Shown piece after piece: positions 26,661 through 35,079 of a stretch of DNA of 64,000 nucleotides. The stretch's first letter is position 1. The number at the start of each line of letters is the position of its first letter. Source of the stretch: Ruaniaceae bacterium KH17 (GTDB lineage: Bacteria; Actinomycetota; Actinomycetes; Actinomycetales; Actinomycetaceae); assembly GCA_900199505.1 (NCBI GenBank), contig FZQV01000002.1, positions 124,001-188,000 on the forward strand. Direction: 5' to 3'. The notes beneath the pieces are model-generated. The model did no database searches. It was not told the DNA's origin and worked only from the letters and a program-made list of their open reading frames with translations. The position numbers and the translations under genes were made by a program.

Positions 26661-27514
26661 TGGACGGTCTTCTCCTCGTCGATAAACCGGGCGGCTACAC
26701 ATCGCACGATGTTGTGGCCCGCACCCGCCGGGCTGCCGCCACCCGCCGTGTGGGTCACGCCGGAACCCTCGATCCCATGGCCACGGGACTGCTCGTGCTC
26801 GGCGTCAACCGTGCTACTCGTCTGCTTACCTATGTCGTGGGCGTGGACAAGACCTACACGGCGACCATCCGGCTCGGCCAGGCCACCGTGACCGATGACG
26901 CCGAAGGGGAGTTCACCACCCAGGCCGATGCGTCCGCCGTCGGGAGTGAACATATCGAGCAAGCGCTCGCGCGGCTTCGCGGCGAGATCCTGCAGGTACC
27001 CTCGGCCGTCTCCGCCATCAAGATCGACGGCAAACGCTCGTATGCGCGGGTTCGCGCGGGTGAGGATGTGGAGCTCGCCGCCCGTCCCGTCACCATTCGC
27101 CGATTCGAGGTCCACGAGGAGCATCGCCGCGGCGAGTGGATCGATCTCGACGTAACGGTCGAGTGTTCCTCCGGCACCTATATCCGTGCGCTGGCCCGCG
27201 ATCTTGGTGCTGCACTCGGGGTGGGTGGGCACCTCACGGCGCTGCGGCGGACACGAGTAGGTCCATTCGATGTGGAGCGTGCGCAGAGCCTCGAGAGTGT
27301 GATGGAGGAGGGCCCGCGCCTCCTCAGTGTCACCGAGGCCGCCTCGGCGCTGTTCCCCGTGTGGCAGCCGGATCCGAGCATCGTGATGGACGCGCGATAT
27401 GGCCGCCGGGTACCCGCCCCCGGTCAGCTGACCGCCTTGGCGGATCCCGACGGCGTTGTGGTTGCCCTGATCAATCCGGAGGGCAAGCCCGTGCTTGTCC
27501 TCGCCCCGGCGTAG
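26660..27514 (+). CDS. truB: tRNA pseudouridine(55) synthase TruB
   Basis: A 284-residue enzyme that makes pseudouridine 55 in the T loop of tRNAs. The N-terminal L-L-V-D-K-P-G-G-Y-T-S-H-D-V-V and catalytic Asp in H-A-G-T-L-D-P-M-A-T-G (about residue 38) are present, along with a C-terminal PUA-like domain. GTG start overlaps the rbfA stop. Its TAG stop forms the start of the next -10 box (TAGAAT, 27512-27517). Confidence 0.96.
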   Translation: MDGLLLVDKPGGYTSHDVVARTRRAAATRRVGHAGTLDPMATGLLVLGVNRATRLLTYVVGVDKTYTATIRLGQATVTDDAEGEFTTQADASAVGSEHIEQALARLRGEILQVPSAVSAIKIDGKRSYARVRAGEDVELAARPVTIRRFEVHEEHRRGEWIDLDVTVECSSGTYIRALARDLGAALGVGGHLTALRRTRVGPFDVERAQSLESVMEEGPRLLSVTEAASALFPVWQPDPSIVMDARYGRRVPAPGQLTALADPDGVVVALINPEGKPVLVLAPA

Positions 27515-27517
27515 AAT
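27512..27517 (+). promoter_or_regulatory. -10 box before the Cys/His-rich gene
   Basis: TAGAAT, sharing its first three bases with the truB stop codon. It would start a leader of about 20 bases that carries the Shine-Dalgarno GAAAGGA before ATG 27547. Confidence 0.5.
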
Positions 27518-27546
27518 CGCCTGTAGTTACTCGAAAGGACATCAAC

Positions 27547-27777
27547 ATGAGCGAATCTGGTTGCAACTGCGGCTGCGGCGGTAGCGGCACGAAGGACAAG
27601 GGCCTGCCCGCGGGCAAGGACGATCTCGGTCTCAAGGCGGCCAAGCCCGTTGCGCAGACCGCGGTGGCGACTGAGGAGCGCACCGGCGGCTGCGGGTGCG
27701 GCGGCCAGGGGCACGGTCACGGCCACGGCCACGGCCACGGGCACGGTGGTGGCGGCTGCGGCTGCGGCGGTCACTGA
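27547..27777 (+). CDS. Small Cys/His-rich putative metal-binding protein
   Basis: A 76-residue protein. The N terminus has C-N-C-G-C-G-G, the middle is a short Lys/Ala-rich linker, and the C terminus has G-C-G-C-G-G-Q, six alternating His-Gly pairs, then G-C-G-C-G-G-H. In total there are seven Cys and seven His, so it very probably binds metal (Ni, Zn, Cu or Co), or Fe-S as an alternative. It has its own -10 box and GAAAGGA Shine-Dalgarno, and its stop directly abuts the GTG of ribF. I do not recognise a named family. Confidence 0.75.
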   Translation: MSESGCNCGCGGSGTKDKGLPAGKDDLGLKAAKPVAQTAVATEERTGGCGCGGQGHGHGHGHGHGHGGGGCGCGGH

Positions 27778-28749
27778 GTGCAGATCTGGAATGGCGTCGA
27801 GGAGGTTCCCCACCTCGACGGTTCGGTGGTCACCATCGGCATGTTCGCCGGGATGCATCGCGGCCACAAGGCCGTGATTGCGCGCACCGTTGAGCGTGCG
27901 CGGCAACTCGGAGTGCGTTCGGTGGCGATGACCTTCACCCCGCATCCCGTGCTGGTGCATTACCCGGACCGCTACATCCGGCCCCTCAGCTCGGTCTCGC
28001 AACGACTCGAGCGGCTCGAGGCCCAGCACGTTGATGCCACGCTCCTGGTCAACTACACGCTCGAATTCGCCGCACTGAGCCCCGAGGAGTTCGTGCGCAC
28101 GCATATCGTGGATCTATTGAACGCCCGCGTGGTGGTGCTCGGATCGGATGCCCGCTTCGGTGCCGGGAACGCCGGTGACATCGAGACCATGCGTGAGCTT
28201 GGTGAGAAGTACGGCTTCGAGGTGGACGTCATCGACGATCTGGTGGATCCGGCTTCCGGCCGCCGCTGGTCCTCCACCTGGATCCGTGAGGCGCTTGCCG
28301 ACGGCGATGTGGAGACTGCCGGATATGTGCTCGGCAAGGCGCACTTGGTCCGCGGCGAGGTAGTGCACGGCGCACACCGCGGCCGCGAACTCGGTTATCC
28401 CACCGCCAATCTGAAGGCCGAAGATGTGGGTGTGGTCCCGATCGACGGCGTCTACTCGGGTTGGTTGACCGATGGAGACGTGCGCTACCCGGCCGCGATC
28501 TCCGTGGGAACGAACCCCACGTTCAAGGGCGAGGAGCGCACCGTTGAGGCGCACGTCCTTGGCCGGACCGATCTCGACCTCTATGGTCACGTGGTGACCG
28601 TCGAGTTCACGCACCGGCTGCGCCCGATGCTCGCGTTCGATGGTATCGAGCCACTGCTCGCGCAGATGCGCCAGGACATCATCGACACGGCAGACAACCT
28701 GGGGGAGCCGGTTCCGGTACCTCCCTGTGAGGACGTTCACGCCGGCTGA
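27778..28749 (+). CDS. ribF: Bifunctional riboflavin kinase/FAD synthetase
   Basis: A 323-residue enzyme that makes FMN and FAD. The N-terminal nucleotidyltransferase has G-M-F-A-G-M-H-R-G-H, in place of the more common G-x-F-D-G-x-H-x-G-H, and S-S-T-W-I-R. The C-terminal kinase has G-R-E-L-G-Y-P-T-A-N-L and G-V-Y-S-G-W. GTG start lies directly after the stop of the Cys/His gene, so the two are probably translationally coupled. Confidence 0.95.
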   Translation: MQIWNGVEEVPHLDGSVVTIGMFAGMHRGHKAVIARTVERARQLGVRSVAMTFTPHPVLVHYPDRYIRPLSSVSQRLERLEAQHVDATLLVNYTLEFAALSPEEFVRTHIVDLLNARVVVLGSDARFGAGNAGDIETMRELGEKYGFEVDVIDDLVDPASGRRWSSTWIREALADGDVETAGYVLGKAHLVRGEVVHGAHRGRELGYPTANLKAEDVGVVPIDGVYSGWLTDGDVRYPAAISVGTNPTFKGEERTVEAHVLGRTDLDLYGHVVTVEFTHRLRPMLAFDGIEPLLAQMRQDIIDTADNLGEPVPVPPCEDVHAG

Positions 28750-28775
28750 TCAGTGGGCCCGCGCGGCTTCGCTGA

Positions 28776-28781
28776 TAGAGT
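28776..28781 (+). promoter_or_regulatory. Possible -10 box before rpsO
   Basis: TAGAGT, with no clear -35. It would give a leader of about 80 bases containing a CCGGA...TCCGG hairpin before the Shine-Dalgarno AAGGAG. S15 often represses its own mRNA, but no specific binding motif can be assigned. Confidence 0.35.
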
Positions 28782-28870
28782 GATCATCGCCGTTAGATCG
28801 GCCACGGCTGTGTCATGCCCGGAAGAACATGCTCCGGTGCTCCGTGCAGCAAGGACAAAAAGGAGAACTC

Positions 28871-29140
28871 GTGCCCCTCGCACCAGACGTTAAGAAGCAG
28901 ATCATCGCCGAGTACGCCACCCATGAGGGTGACACCGGTTCGCCGGAGGTCCAGATCGCCCTGCTCTCGCAGCGCATCAAGGACCTGACCGAGCACTTCA
29001 AGACTCACAAGCACGACCACCACTCGCGCCGCGGCCTCATGCTGCTCGTGGGCCAACGTCGTCGCCTGCTCGACTACCTCGCCGACGTCGACATCGAGCG
29101 TTACCGTTCGCTGATCGAACGTCTCGGCCTGCGTCGATAA
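28871..29140 (+). CDS. rpsO: 30S ribosomal protein S15
   Basis: An 89-residue protein that binds the 16S rRNA three-way junction early in 30S assembly. The sequence [33 protein letters not shown] and Y-L-x-x-x-D-I-E-R-Y is typical. The GTG start has AAAAAGGAG at 28857-28865. rpsO before pnp is the common bacterial order. Confidence 0.98.
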   Translation: MPLAPDVKKQIIAEYATHEGDTGSPEVQIALLSQRIKDLTEHFKTHKHDHHSRRGLMLLVGQRRRLLDYLADVDIERYRSLIERLGLRR

Positions 29141-29144
29141 CTTG

Positions 29145-29172
29145 TATGGCCCGGGAGTGATCCCGGGCCATA
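29145..29172 (+). terminator. Terminator hairpin after rpsO
   Basis: TATGGCCCGGGA (29145-29156) with TCCCGGGCCATA (29161-29172), 12 perfect base pairs and a GTGA loop. No T run. The following 130 bases up to pnp show no gene. Confidence 0.75.
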
Positions 29173-29305
29173 TTCGCACCAACTGAATACACCACTCACC
29201 ACCGCGCCGATTGGTTCGGTCTTCGGTAGTGGCTTCCGGAAATCTTCCGTGGGCTTCGATCGATGGCCGCCCGGCCGGCACGGTCGAACAGATATGGAGG
29301 AACCC

Positions 29306-31621
29306 ATGGAGGGTCCCGAGATTAAGTTCGCCGAAGCCGTTATCGACAACGGCTCCTTCGGCACCCGCACCGTTCGTTTCGAGACGGGGCGGCTTGCGCG
29401 CCAGGCTGCTGGTAGCGCGTCCGTGTACCTGGACCAGGACACGATGGTGCTCTCCGCCACCGCGGCGGGCAAGCACCCCAAGGACCAGTTCGACTTCTTC
29501 CCGCTCACGGTGGACGTTGAAGAGCGTCAGTACGCTGCCGGCAAGATCCCCGGCTCGTTCTTCCGCCGCGAGGGCCGCCCCGGCACCGAGGCGATCCTGG
29601 CCTGCCGCCTGATCGACCGCCCGCTGCGCCCCGCCTTCGTGAAGGGCCTGCGCAACGAGGTTCAGGTTGTCGCCACCGTGCTGGCAATCCACCCCGACGA
29701 CGCCTACGACGTCGTGGCCATCAACGCGGCCTCGATGTCCACGCAGATCGCCGGCCTGCCCTTCTCGGGCCCGATCGGTGGCGTGCGCATCGCCCTGATC
29801 GATGGCCAGTGGGTGGCCTTCCCCCGCTACAGCGAGGTGGAGAACGCCGTCTTTTCGATGGTTGTTGCCGGCCGCATCGTGGGTGACGACGTCGCCGTCA
29901 TGATGGTTGAGGCCGAGGCCACCGACAACGCGTGGAACCTCATCCAGGCGGGCGCCCAAGCGCCCACCGAGGAGATCGTGGCGGAGGGTCTCGAGGCCGC
30001 CAAGCCGCACATCCGCGCCCTGTGCATCGCGCAGAGCGAGGTGGCCGCTGTTGCGTCCAAGCCCACCGCCGAGTTCCCGCTGTTCCTCGACTACGAGGAT
30101 GATGTCTACGCGGCCGTTGAGGCTGCCGGCACCGCCGGGATCTCCCAGGGCATCACCATCGCGGACAAGCAGGAGCGTGAAGCCGCCCTGGACGCCGTCC
30201 GCCTCGAGGTGCAGGAAGCTCTTGCCGCAGAGTTCGAAGGCCGCGAGAAGGAGATCTCCGCCGCGGTCCGCGCCGTCACCAAGAAGCTCGTGCGCCAGCG
30301 CGTCCTCACTGAAGGCGTCCGCATGGACGGCCGCGGCCTCAAGGACATCCGCACCATCTCGGCCGAGGTCGAGGTGCTGCCCCGCGTGCACGGTTCGGCG
30401 CTGTTCGAGCGTGGCGAGACCCAGATCATGGGCGTGACCACCCTCAACATGCTCCGCATGGAACAGCAGCTCGACACCCTCTCGCCGGTGACGCGCAAGC
30501 GCTACATGCACAACTACAACTTCCCGCCGTACTCGACCGGTGAGACCGGCCGCGTCGGCAGCCCGAAGCGCCGCGAGATCGGCCACGGTGCACTCGCCGA
30601 GCGTGCGCTCGTGCCCGTGCTGCCGAGCCGCGAGGAGTTCCCCTACGCGATCCGCCAGGTCTCCGAGGCACTCGGCTCCAACGGCTCCACCTCGATGGGA
30701 TCCGTGTGCGCCTCGACCCTCTCGCTGCTGAACGCCGGTGTGCCGTTGCGCGCACCCGTGGCCGGTATCGCGATGGGTCTCATGTCCGACACCGTTGATG
30801 GTGAGACCCGCTACGCGGCCCTCACGGACATCCTCGGCGCCGAAGATGCGTACGGCGACATGGACTTCAAGGTGGCCGGTACGCGCCAGTTCGTCACCGC
30901 GATCCAGCTCGACACCAAGCTCGACGGTATTCCGTCCTCGGTGTTGCAGGCCGCGCTGACCCAGGCTCGCGACGCCCGCCTGTACATCCTCGACATCATG
31001 AACGAGGCGATCGACACTCCGGACGAGATGGCTGCCACCGCGCCGCGCGTGATCTCCGTGGTGGTCCCCGTTGACAAGATCGGCGAGGTCATTGGGCCGA
31101 AGGGCAAGATGATCAACCAGATCCAGGAGGAGACTGGCGCGGACATCACGATCGAGGACGACGGCACCGTCTACATCGGTGCCACCGACGGCCCCTCGGC
31201 CGAGGCTGCCCGCAACATGGTGAATGCGATCGCCAACCCGCAGATGCCTGAGGTGGGCGAGCGCTTCGTCGGAACCGTCGTGAAGAACACGACCTTCGGC
31301 TCGTTCGTCTCGCTCTCGCCCGGCAAGGACGGCCTGCTGCACATCTCGCAGGTCCGCAAGCTGGTGGACGGCAAGCGCATCGAGAACCTCGATGACGTGG
31401 TGCCGATCGGCTCCAAGGTCGAGGTTGAGCTCGCCGAGGTCGATCCGCGCGGCAAGCTGTCGCTGTGGGTTGTGATCGACGGCGAGGCCGCCGCAGTGGA
31501 GCAGGCACCGCGCCGCGACCGCGACGACCGCGGCGACCGTGGTGACCGTGGCGACCGCCGCCCGCGTAACCGTACTCGTCGTCGTCACGATGACGAGGAT
31601 GGTGAGAAGTCCGAGGACTGA
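29306..31621 (+). CDS. pnp: Polyribonucleotide nucleotidyltransferase (PNPase)
   Basis: A 771-residue phosphorolytic 3'-5' exoribonuclease. Two RNase PH domains flank an all-helical domain. A KH domain starts near residue 586 ([12 protein letters not shown]), and an S1 domain spans about 650-720. The C-terminal tail is charged, with R-G-D repeats. The start is ATG 29306, preceded five bases upstream by GGAGG; the upstream in-frame ATG 29294 is itself part of that Shine-Dalgarno. Confidence 0.97.
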   Translation: MEGPEIKFAEAVIDNGSFGTRTVRFETGRLARQAAGSASVYLDQDTMVLSATAAGKHPKDQFDFFPLTVDVEERQYAAGKIPGSFFRREGRPGTEAILACRLIDRPLRPAFVKGLRNEVQVVATVLAIHPDDAYDVVAINAASMSTQIAGLPFSGPIGGVRIALIDGQWVAFPRYSEVENAVFSMVVAGRIVGDDVAVMMVEAEATDNAWNLIQAGAQAPTEEIVAEGLEAAKPHIRALCIAQSEVAAVASKPTAEFPLFLDYEDDVYAAVEAAGTAGISQGITIADKQEREAALDAVRLEVQEALAAEFEGREKEISAAVRAVTKKLVRQRVLTEGVRMDGRGLKDIRTISAEVEVLPRVHGSALFERGETQIMGVTTLNMLRMEQQLDTLSPVTRKRYMHNYNFPPYSTGETGRVGSPKRREIGHGALAERALVPVLPSREEFPYAIRQVSEALGSNGSTSMGSVCASTLSLLNAGVPLRAPVAGIAMGLMSDTVDGETRYAALTDILGAEDAYGDMDFKVAGTRQFVTAIQLDTKLDGIPSSVLQAALTQARDARLYILDIMNEAIDTPDEMAATAPRVISVVVPVDKIGEVIGPKGKMINQIQEETGADITIEDDGTVYIGATDGPSAEAARNMVNAIANPQMPEVGERFVGTVVKNTTFGSFVSLSPGKDGLLHISQVRKLVDGKRIENLDDVVPIGSKVEVELAEVDPRGKLSLWVVIDGEAAAVEQAPRRDRDDRGDRGDRGDRRPRNRTRRRHDDEDGEKSED

Positions 31622-31633
31622 GCACTCCTGAAT

Positions 31634-31663
31634 TGAGGGGCGGTGGGCAACCACCGCCCCTCA
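31634..31663 (+). terminator. Terminator hairpin after pnp
   Basis: TGAGGGGCGGTGG (31634-31646) with CCACCGCCCCTCA (31651-31663), 13 perfect base pairs and a GCAA loop. Confidence 0.8.
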
Positions 31664-31678
31664 GTCGTCTCAGGAGAG

Positions 31679-31684
31679 TAGTCT
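31679..31684 (+). promoter_or_regulatory. -10 box for the 39-residue membrane peptide
   Basis: TAGTCT, ten bases before ATG 31695. It would give a leader of only a few bases. Confidence 0.4.
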
Positions 31685-31694
31685 GCATTCGTGG

Positions 31695-31814
31695 ATGATT
31701 GAATCACGCAAGCGTCAGAATCGGCTCGTGCCATTGGCTCTTGCGGTTGCGGTGTTCCTGCTGGTCGAACTCTGGAAGTTCGTGATGCGACGCTTCGAGC
31801 CCGCGGCGCCGTAG
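31695..31814 (+). CDS. Small single-pass membrane protein (39 residues)
   Basis: An ORF with a basic N terminus (M-I-E-S-R-K-R-Q-N-R), one hydrophobic helix of about 19 residues (L-V-P-L-A-L-A-V-A-V-F-L-L-V-E-L-W), then a basic end (K-F-V-M-R-R-F-E-P). It lies between the pnp terminator and the M16 peptidase gene and has its own -10 box. Its TAG stop forms the start of the peptidase -10 box (TAGAAT). Function unknown; short length keeps confidence moderate. Confidence 0.5.
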   Translation: MIESRKRQNRLVPLALAVAVFLLVELWKFVMRRFEPAAP

Positions 31815-31817
31815 AAT
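31812..31817 (+). promoter_or_regulatory. -10 box for the leaderless M16 peptidase gene
   Basis: TAGAAT, six bases (gaggca) before ATG 31824. The first three bases are the stop codon of the small membrane ORF. Confidence 0.6.
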
Positions 31818-31823
31818 GAGGCA

Positions 31824-33137
31824 ATGCCCGCTCCTTTCTCCGTGATGCCGCTCGGCCCCGATTCTCAGTTCACCTTTGATGCCGACGGCGTCCAGATTCA
31901 GCGCTCGATTGCGCCGGGAGGGATTCGGGTCCTGACCGAGACAATCCCGGGCTCACGCTCGGCGTCGATCGGCGCCTGGGTGGCCGCCGGAAGCCGCGAT
32001 GAGGACGACGCCCACGCGGGTTCAACGCACTTCCTGGAGCACCTGCTCTTCAAAGGCACCCCTTCGCGGTCCGCGCTGGACATCGCTGAGGCATTCGACG
32101 CCGTCGGGGGAGAGGCTAACGCGGCGACGGCGAAGAACTACACGTGCTACTACGCGCGCGTGCTCGATGCCGATTCGCAGATGGCGATCGAGGTGATCAT
32201 GGACATGGTCACCTCGTCCCTGCTCGCCGAGGACGAGTTCGAGCTCGAGCGCGGTGTGATCCTGGAGGAACTCGCGATGTCCGCGGATGATCCCTCCGAG
32301 GTGCTGCACGATTCGTTCGCCGAGGCGGTACTCGCGCCCCATCCGCTCGCACGCCCGATCGGCGGTACTCCGGACCGGATTGCGGCGCTGCATCGCACAC
32401 ACGTGCTCGACTACTACCGCCGCACCTATGTGCCCAGCGAGCTGGTGATCACCGCGGCCGGATCGCTCGCCCACGAGGACGTCCTGCGGGCCGTGATCGC
32501 GGGCGCCGAGCGCGCCGGGTGGGACCTCGGTACCGGTGCGGCTCCGGCACCACGGCGGACCGCCACGGACGCGATCTATGCGCCCCCTGTCCGGCTCGCC
32601 ATCGCGCGCCCAATCGAGCAGACCCACATCGTGGTAGGCGGGCGTGGCCTCGCGAATGGCGACCCACGGCGGTTCGCGCTCAACGTGGCCTCGACGATCC
32701 TCGGCGGCGGCATGAGCTCGCGGCTGTTCCAGGAGGTGCGCGAGAAGCGCGGCCTGGCCTATTCGACCTACGCTTTCGCCTCCTCCTATGCAGAGGCCGG
32801 GTTGTTTGGTGCATACGCCGCCTGCGCGCCCGCCAAGGCCGACGCCGTCATCGATCTGCTGATCTCCGAACGCGAGCGGATGCGGGGCGTGACCGACGCG
32901 GAACTGGAGCGGGCGATTGGCCAGATCTCCGGCGGCTTCGTGCTCGGAATCGAGGACTCTGCATCCCGGATGTCCCGCCTCGGCAGCGCCGAGATCGTGA
33001 CGGGCGAACTCCTCTCCGTGGACGAGATCCTGGCCCGATACAGGTCCGTCACCGCGGAAGACATCCGCGAGGTGATTGAGTTCCTGACCACGGATGAACC
33101 CACAGTCGTCACCGTTGGCCCCGAACTCTCGTCCTAG
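31824..33137 (+). CDS. M16 family zinc metallopeptidase
   Basis: A 437-residue processing-peptidase-like enzyme. The inverted zinc motif H-F-L-E-H is at residues 69-73 and the third ligand Glu lies in E-L-E-R-G-V-I-L-E-E-L. A C-terminal inactive M16 half is also present (G-L-A-Y-S-T-Y-A-F). An M16 gene between pnp and dapB is the usual actinobacterial arrangement. Substrate unknown. The yaaA start follows two bases after its stop. Confidence 0.93.
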   Translation: MPAPFSVMPLGPDSQFTFDADGVQIQRSIAPGGIRVLTETIPGSRSASIGAWVAAGSRDEDDAHAGSTHFLEHLLFKGTPSRSALDIAEAFDAVGGEANAATAKNYTCYYARVLDADSQMAIEVIMDMVTSSLLAEDEFELERGVILEELAMSADDPSEVLHDSFAEAVLAPHPLARPIGGTPDRIAALHRTHVLDYYRRTYVPSELVITAAGSLAHEDVLRAVIAGAERAGWDLGTGAAPAPRRTATDAIYAPPVRLAIARPIEQTHIVVGGRGLANGDPRRFALNVASTILGGGMSSRLFQEVREKRGLAYSTYAFASSYAEAGLFGAYAACAPAKADAVIDLLISERERMRGVTDAELERAIGQISGGFVLGIEDSASRMSRLGSAEIVTGELLSVDEILARYRSVTAEDIREVIEFLTTDEPTVVTVGPELSS

Positions 33138-33139
33138 CC

Positions 33140-33943
33140 GTGCTGATCTGGCTGCCGCCATCGGAGGGAAAGACCGCACCGGAATCGGGACCCGCTCTCG
33201 AACTCGAATCCCTCGTCCTCCCCGAGTTGAGTGATGCTCGCTCCGAGGCGATGTCCGCTCTGCGTGCGCTCGGCGACGGCGATGAGGCGGCCCAGGTACT
33301 CGGTCTCGGAAGGAAGTCGGCCGCCGACGCCGCGCTCAACGTCACGCTCGATACTGCGCCATGCGCTCCGGCGATCGCGCTCTACACGGGCGTTCTCTAC
33401 GACCATCTCGACGCGGACTCCCTCGACCACCGCGCGAGGGCGCGCCTCGACGAGCATGTCTGGATCGCATCCGGGCTGTTCGGTCTCGTACGCCCGTCCG
33501 ACCTGATCCCCAATCACCGCCTCGCAATGGGAGTGAAGCTGCCGCCGCTCGGCAATCTCGCCTCCTGGTGGCGTCCGCGACTCGCGAGAGCCCTTCCTGA
33601 TCTCGCGGGACGAACGATCGTCGACTGCCGGTCGGGCGCGTACCGCGCCGCATACCTCGCCGCCGAATCTCACGTGCTCGAGATCGCCGTCGTTGAGGAA
33701 CGTGCCGCCGGCCGAAAAGTCATCACGCACATGGCGAAGAAGTGGCGGGGCCTCGCGGTCCGCCACCTGATCAGGAGCCCGGAGCCGGGGGAGTGCTCAT
33801 CGCGTGAGGATGTCATCGACGCACTCAGAGGGCTGACGGAACGCCCGGAGATCATCGCCGTCGAAATCGGCGATCGTCAACTCGCGCGCGCAGGGGGAAG
33901 CACCACGCGCGTCACGCTCGTGACCGAGTCGACGGAGATCTGA
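33140..33943 (+). CDS. yaaA: YaaA family peroxide-stress protein (UPF0246)
   Basis: A 267-residue protein with the family N terminus L-I-W-L-P-P-S-E-G-K-T, L-Y-T-G-V-L-Y-D, S-G-L-F-G-L-V-R-P-S-D-x-I and R-L-A-M-G. In E. coli, YaaA limits free iron and DNA damage under peroxide stress. GTG start is two bases after the M16 stop, so the genes are likely co-transcribed. The last 32 bases overlap the end of the convergent membrane protein gene. Confidence 0.88.
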   Translation: MLIWLPPSEGKTAPESGPALELESLVLPELSDARSEAMSALRALGDGDEAAQVLGLGRKSAADAALNVTLDTAPCAPAIALYTGVLYDHLDADSLDHRARARLDEHVWIASGLFGLVRPSDLIPNHRLAMGVKLPPLGNLASWWRPRLARALPDLAGRTIVDCRSGAYRAAYLAAESHVLEIAVVEERAAGRKVITHMAKKWRGLAVRHLIRSPEPGECSSREDVIDALRGLTERPEIIAVEIGDRQLARAGGSTTRVTLVTESTEI

Positions 33944-34361
33944 CGACTTCCACGTCGGCAGGAGGAGAGGCCAGAAGGGGCAGCAGGAGCATTGCCATGA
34001 CGATGGTGATCGAGCGGTTCTTCAGCAGATCCTCGCCGAACGATTCGGTGGGAAACCCGTAGCCGACGATCGTGATGAACACAAGAAAGACGAGCATGCC
34101 CCACACTGCGATTCGGACGAAGCGCCTCGTCGTGAGCCCGAGGCCGCAGGCGACCTGGTAGATCCCCAGCATGATCGTGAGCCAGCCGATATTCGGCATG
34201 ACGAATGACAACCAGACGTCGCTCAGCCACGGGATCAGTGCCGTATCGGCGAAGACCGCGTACCCCTCAGGCTGCGCGCGCCCGAGAATGAAGTGAGAGA
34301 TGCCGCCACCGATGAAGACGAGGGCGAACAGTGCCCGGATAGCGATGCGGTAGTACCTCAT
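33912..34361 (-). CDS. Predicted four-helix membrane protein (DoxX-like)
   Basis: A 149-residue protein with four hydrophobic segments (around residues 7-25, 48-70, 80-100 and 115-132) and the N-terminal G-G-G-I-S-H-F of DoxX-like proteins. The ATG overlaps the stop of the upstream TetR gene (ATGA), so it is the regulator's operon partner and probably its target. The family assignment is tentative. The 3' end overlaps yaaA by 32 bases on the opposite strand. Confidence 0.75.
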   Translation of the reverse strand: MRYYRIAIRALFALVFIGGGISHFILGRAQPEGYAVFADTALIPWLSDVWLSFVMPNIGWLTIMLGIYQVACGLGLTTRRFVRIAVWGMLVFLVFITIVGYGFPTESFGEDLLKNRSITIVMAMLLLPLLASPPADVEVVRSPSTRSRA

Positions 34362-35017
34362 CGGCCCTCCTTGAGATGAGTCCTGCGGAAATGAGTGACA
34401 TGCCCCGCGAGGAGGTGGAGTGCGCGCTGCTCGTCCTGCTCCGCGTACTGCATGAGCATGTGAATCGGACCGAAGAAGGCGAGCGCGGTCTGCTCGGGGG
34501 AGAGGTTCTCGCGGAACTCGCCTGTCGCGAGCAGTGTCTCGAAGAGCTCGGTCTGGAAATCCAAAGGACGTTCGACGAAGTATGCGTGGAAGCGGGCCGA
34601 GACATCGGCGTCGCGATACTGCTCGATGACCAGGAGCCGTCGAAGCTTCGCGAACTGCGAGTCGTGAAGTACGAAGTCGAATATGGCGCGAGCGATCGTC
34701 TGCAGAGTCTCTTCATCGATGTCCTCATAGCGCACCGCGACATCGCTGCCCGCCGCTTTGCTGAAGGTTCCGGCGACTTCGTTCAGGCGTTCATCGGCAC
34801 GATCGATCAGAGCATCGAAGATCGCCTGCTTCGACGGGAAGTGCTTGTAGACCGAGCTCTCGCGTATTCCGACGGAACGTGCGAGATCGCGAATCGACGT
34901 TCCGCTGAATCCGTCCCGAGAGAAGCCGTCGAGCGCGGCGTCCAGAAGGGCGTCACGTGTGTCACGGCGCCGAGTTTCGGTGCGCGGGGCATCAGCTAAC
35001 GAACGTTCGCTTTTCAC
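34358..35017 (-). CDS. TetR family regulator, linked to the DoxX-like gene
   Basis: A 219-residue repressor. The DNA-binding domain is at about residues 17-65 (T-R-D-A-L-L-D-A-A-L-D-G-F-S-R-D-G-F-S-G-T and S-V-Y-K-H-F-P-S-K). The longer open frame upstream is not used: GTG 35017 is preceded by TAATCT (35025-35030) with seven bases between, which fits a leaderless transcript. Coupled by ATGA to the membrane protein gene. Divergent from dapB, 62 bases away. Confidence 0.88.
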   Translation of the reverse strand: MKSERSLADAPRTETRRRDTRDALLDAALDGFSRDGFSGTSIRDLARSVGIRESSVYKHFPSKQAIFDALIDRADERLNEVAGTFSKAAGSDVAVRYEDIDEETLQTIARAIFDFVLHDSQFAKLRRLLVIEQYRDADVSARFHAYFVERPLDFQTELFETLLATGEFRENLSPEQTALAFFGPIHMLMQYAEQDEQRALHLLAGHVTHFRRTHLKEGR

Positions 35018-35024
35018 ATTGTTG

Positions 35025-35030
35025 AGATTA
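35025..35030 (-). promoter_or_regulatory. -10 box for the leaderless TetR gene
   Basis: TAATCT on the minus strand, seven bases (caacaat) before GTG 35017. Confidence 0.6.
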
Positions 35031-35066
35031 GCACGTGCTGGTGCCCGGCACATGGAGTTCGACCCG

Positions 35067-35072
35067 TAGTCT
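35067..35072 (+). promoter_or_regulatory. -10 box for leaderless dapB
   Basis: TAGTCT, seven bases (tgattcc) before ATG 35080. Confidence 0.6.
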
Positions 35073-35079
35073 TGATTCC

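Noticed and set aside
28782-28870. S15 autoregulatory leader structure before rpsO
   Set aside because: Hairpins exist but I could not identify a specific S15-binding element; left as a note only.
28793-31654. A 953-codon open frame on the minus strand antisense to pnp
   Set aside because: Composition is His/Arg/Gly-rich as expected from the complement of a GC-rich gene; no recognisable domain; PNPase on the plus strand is certain.
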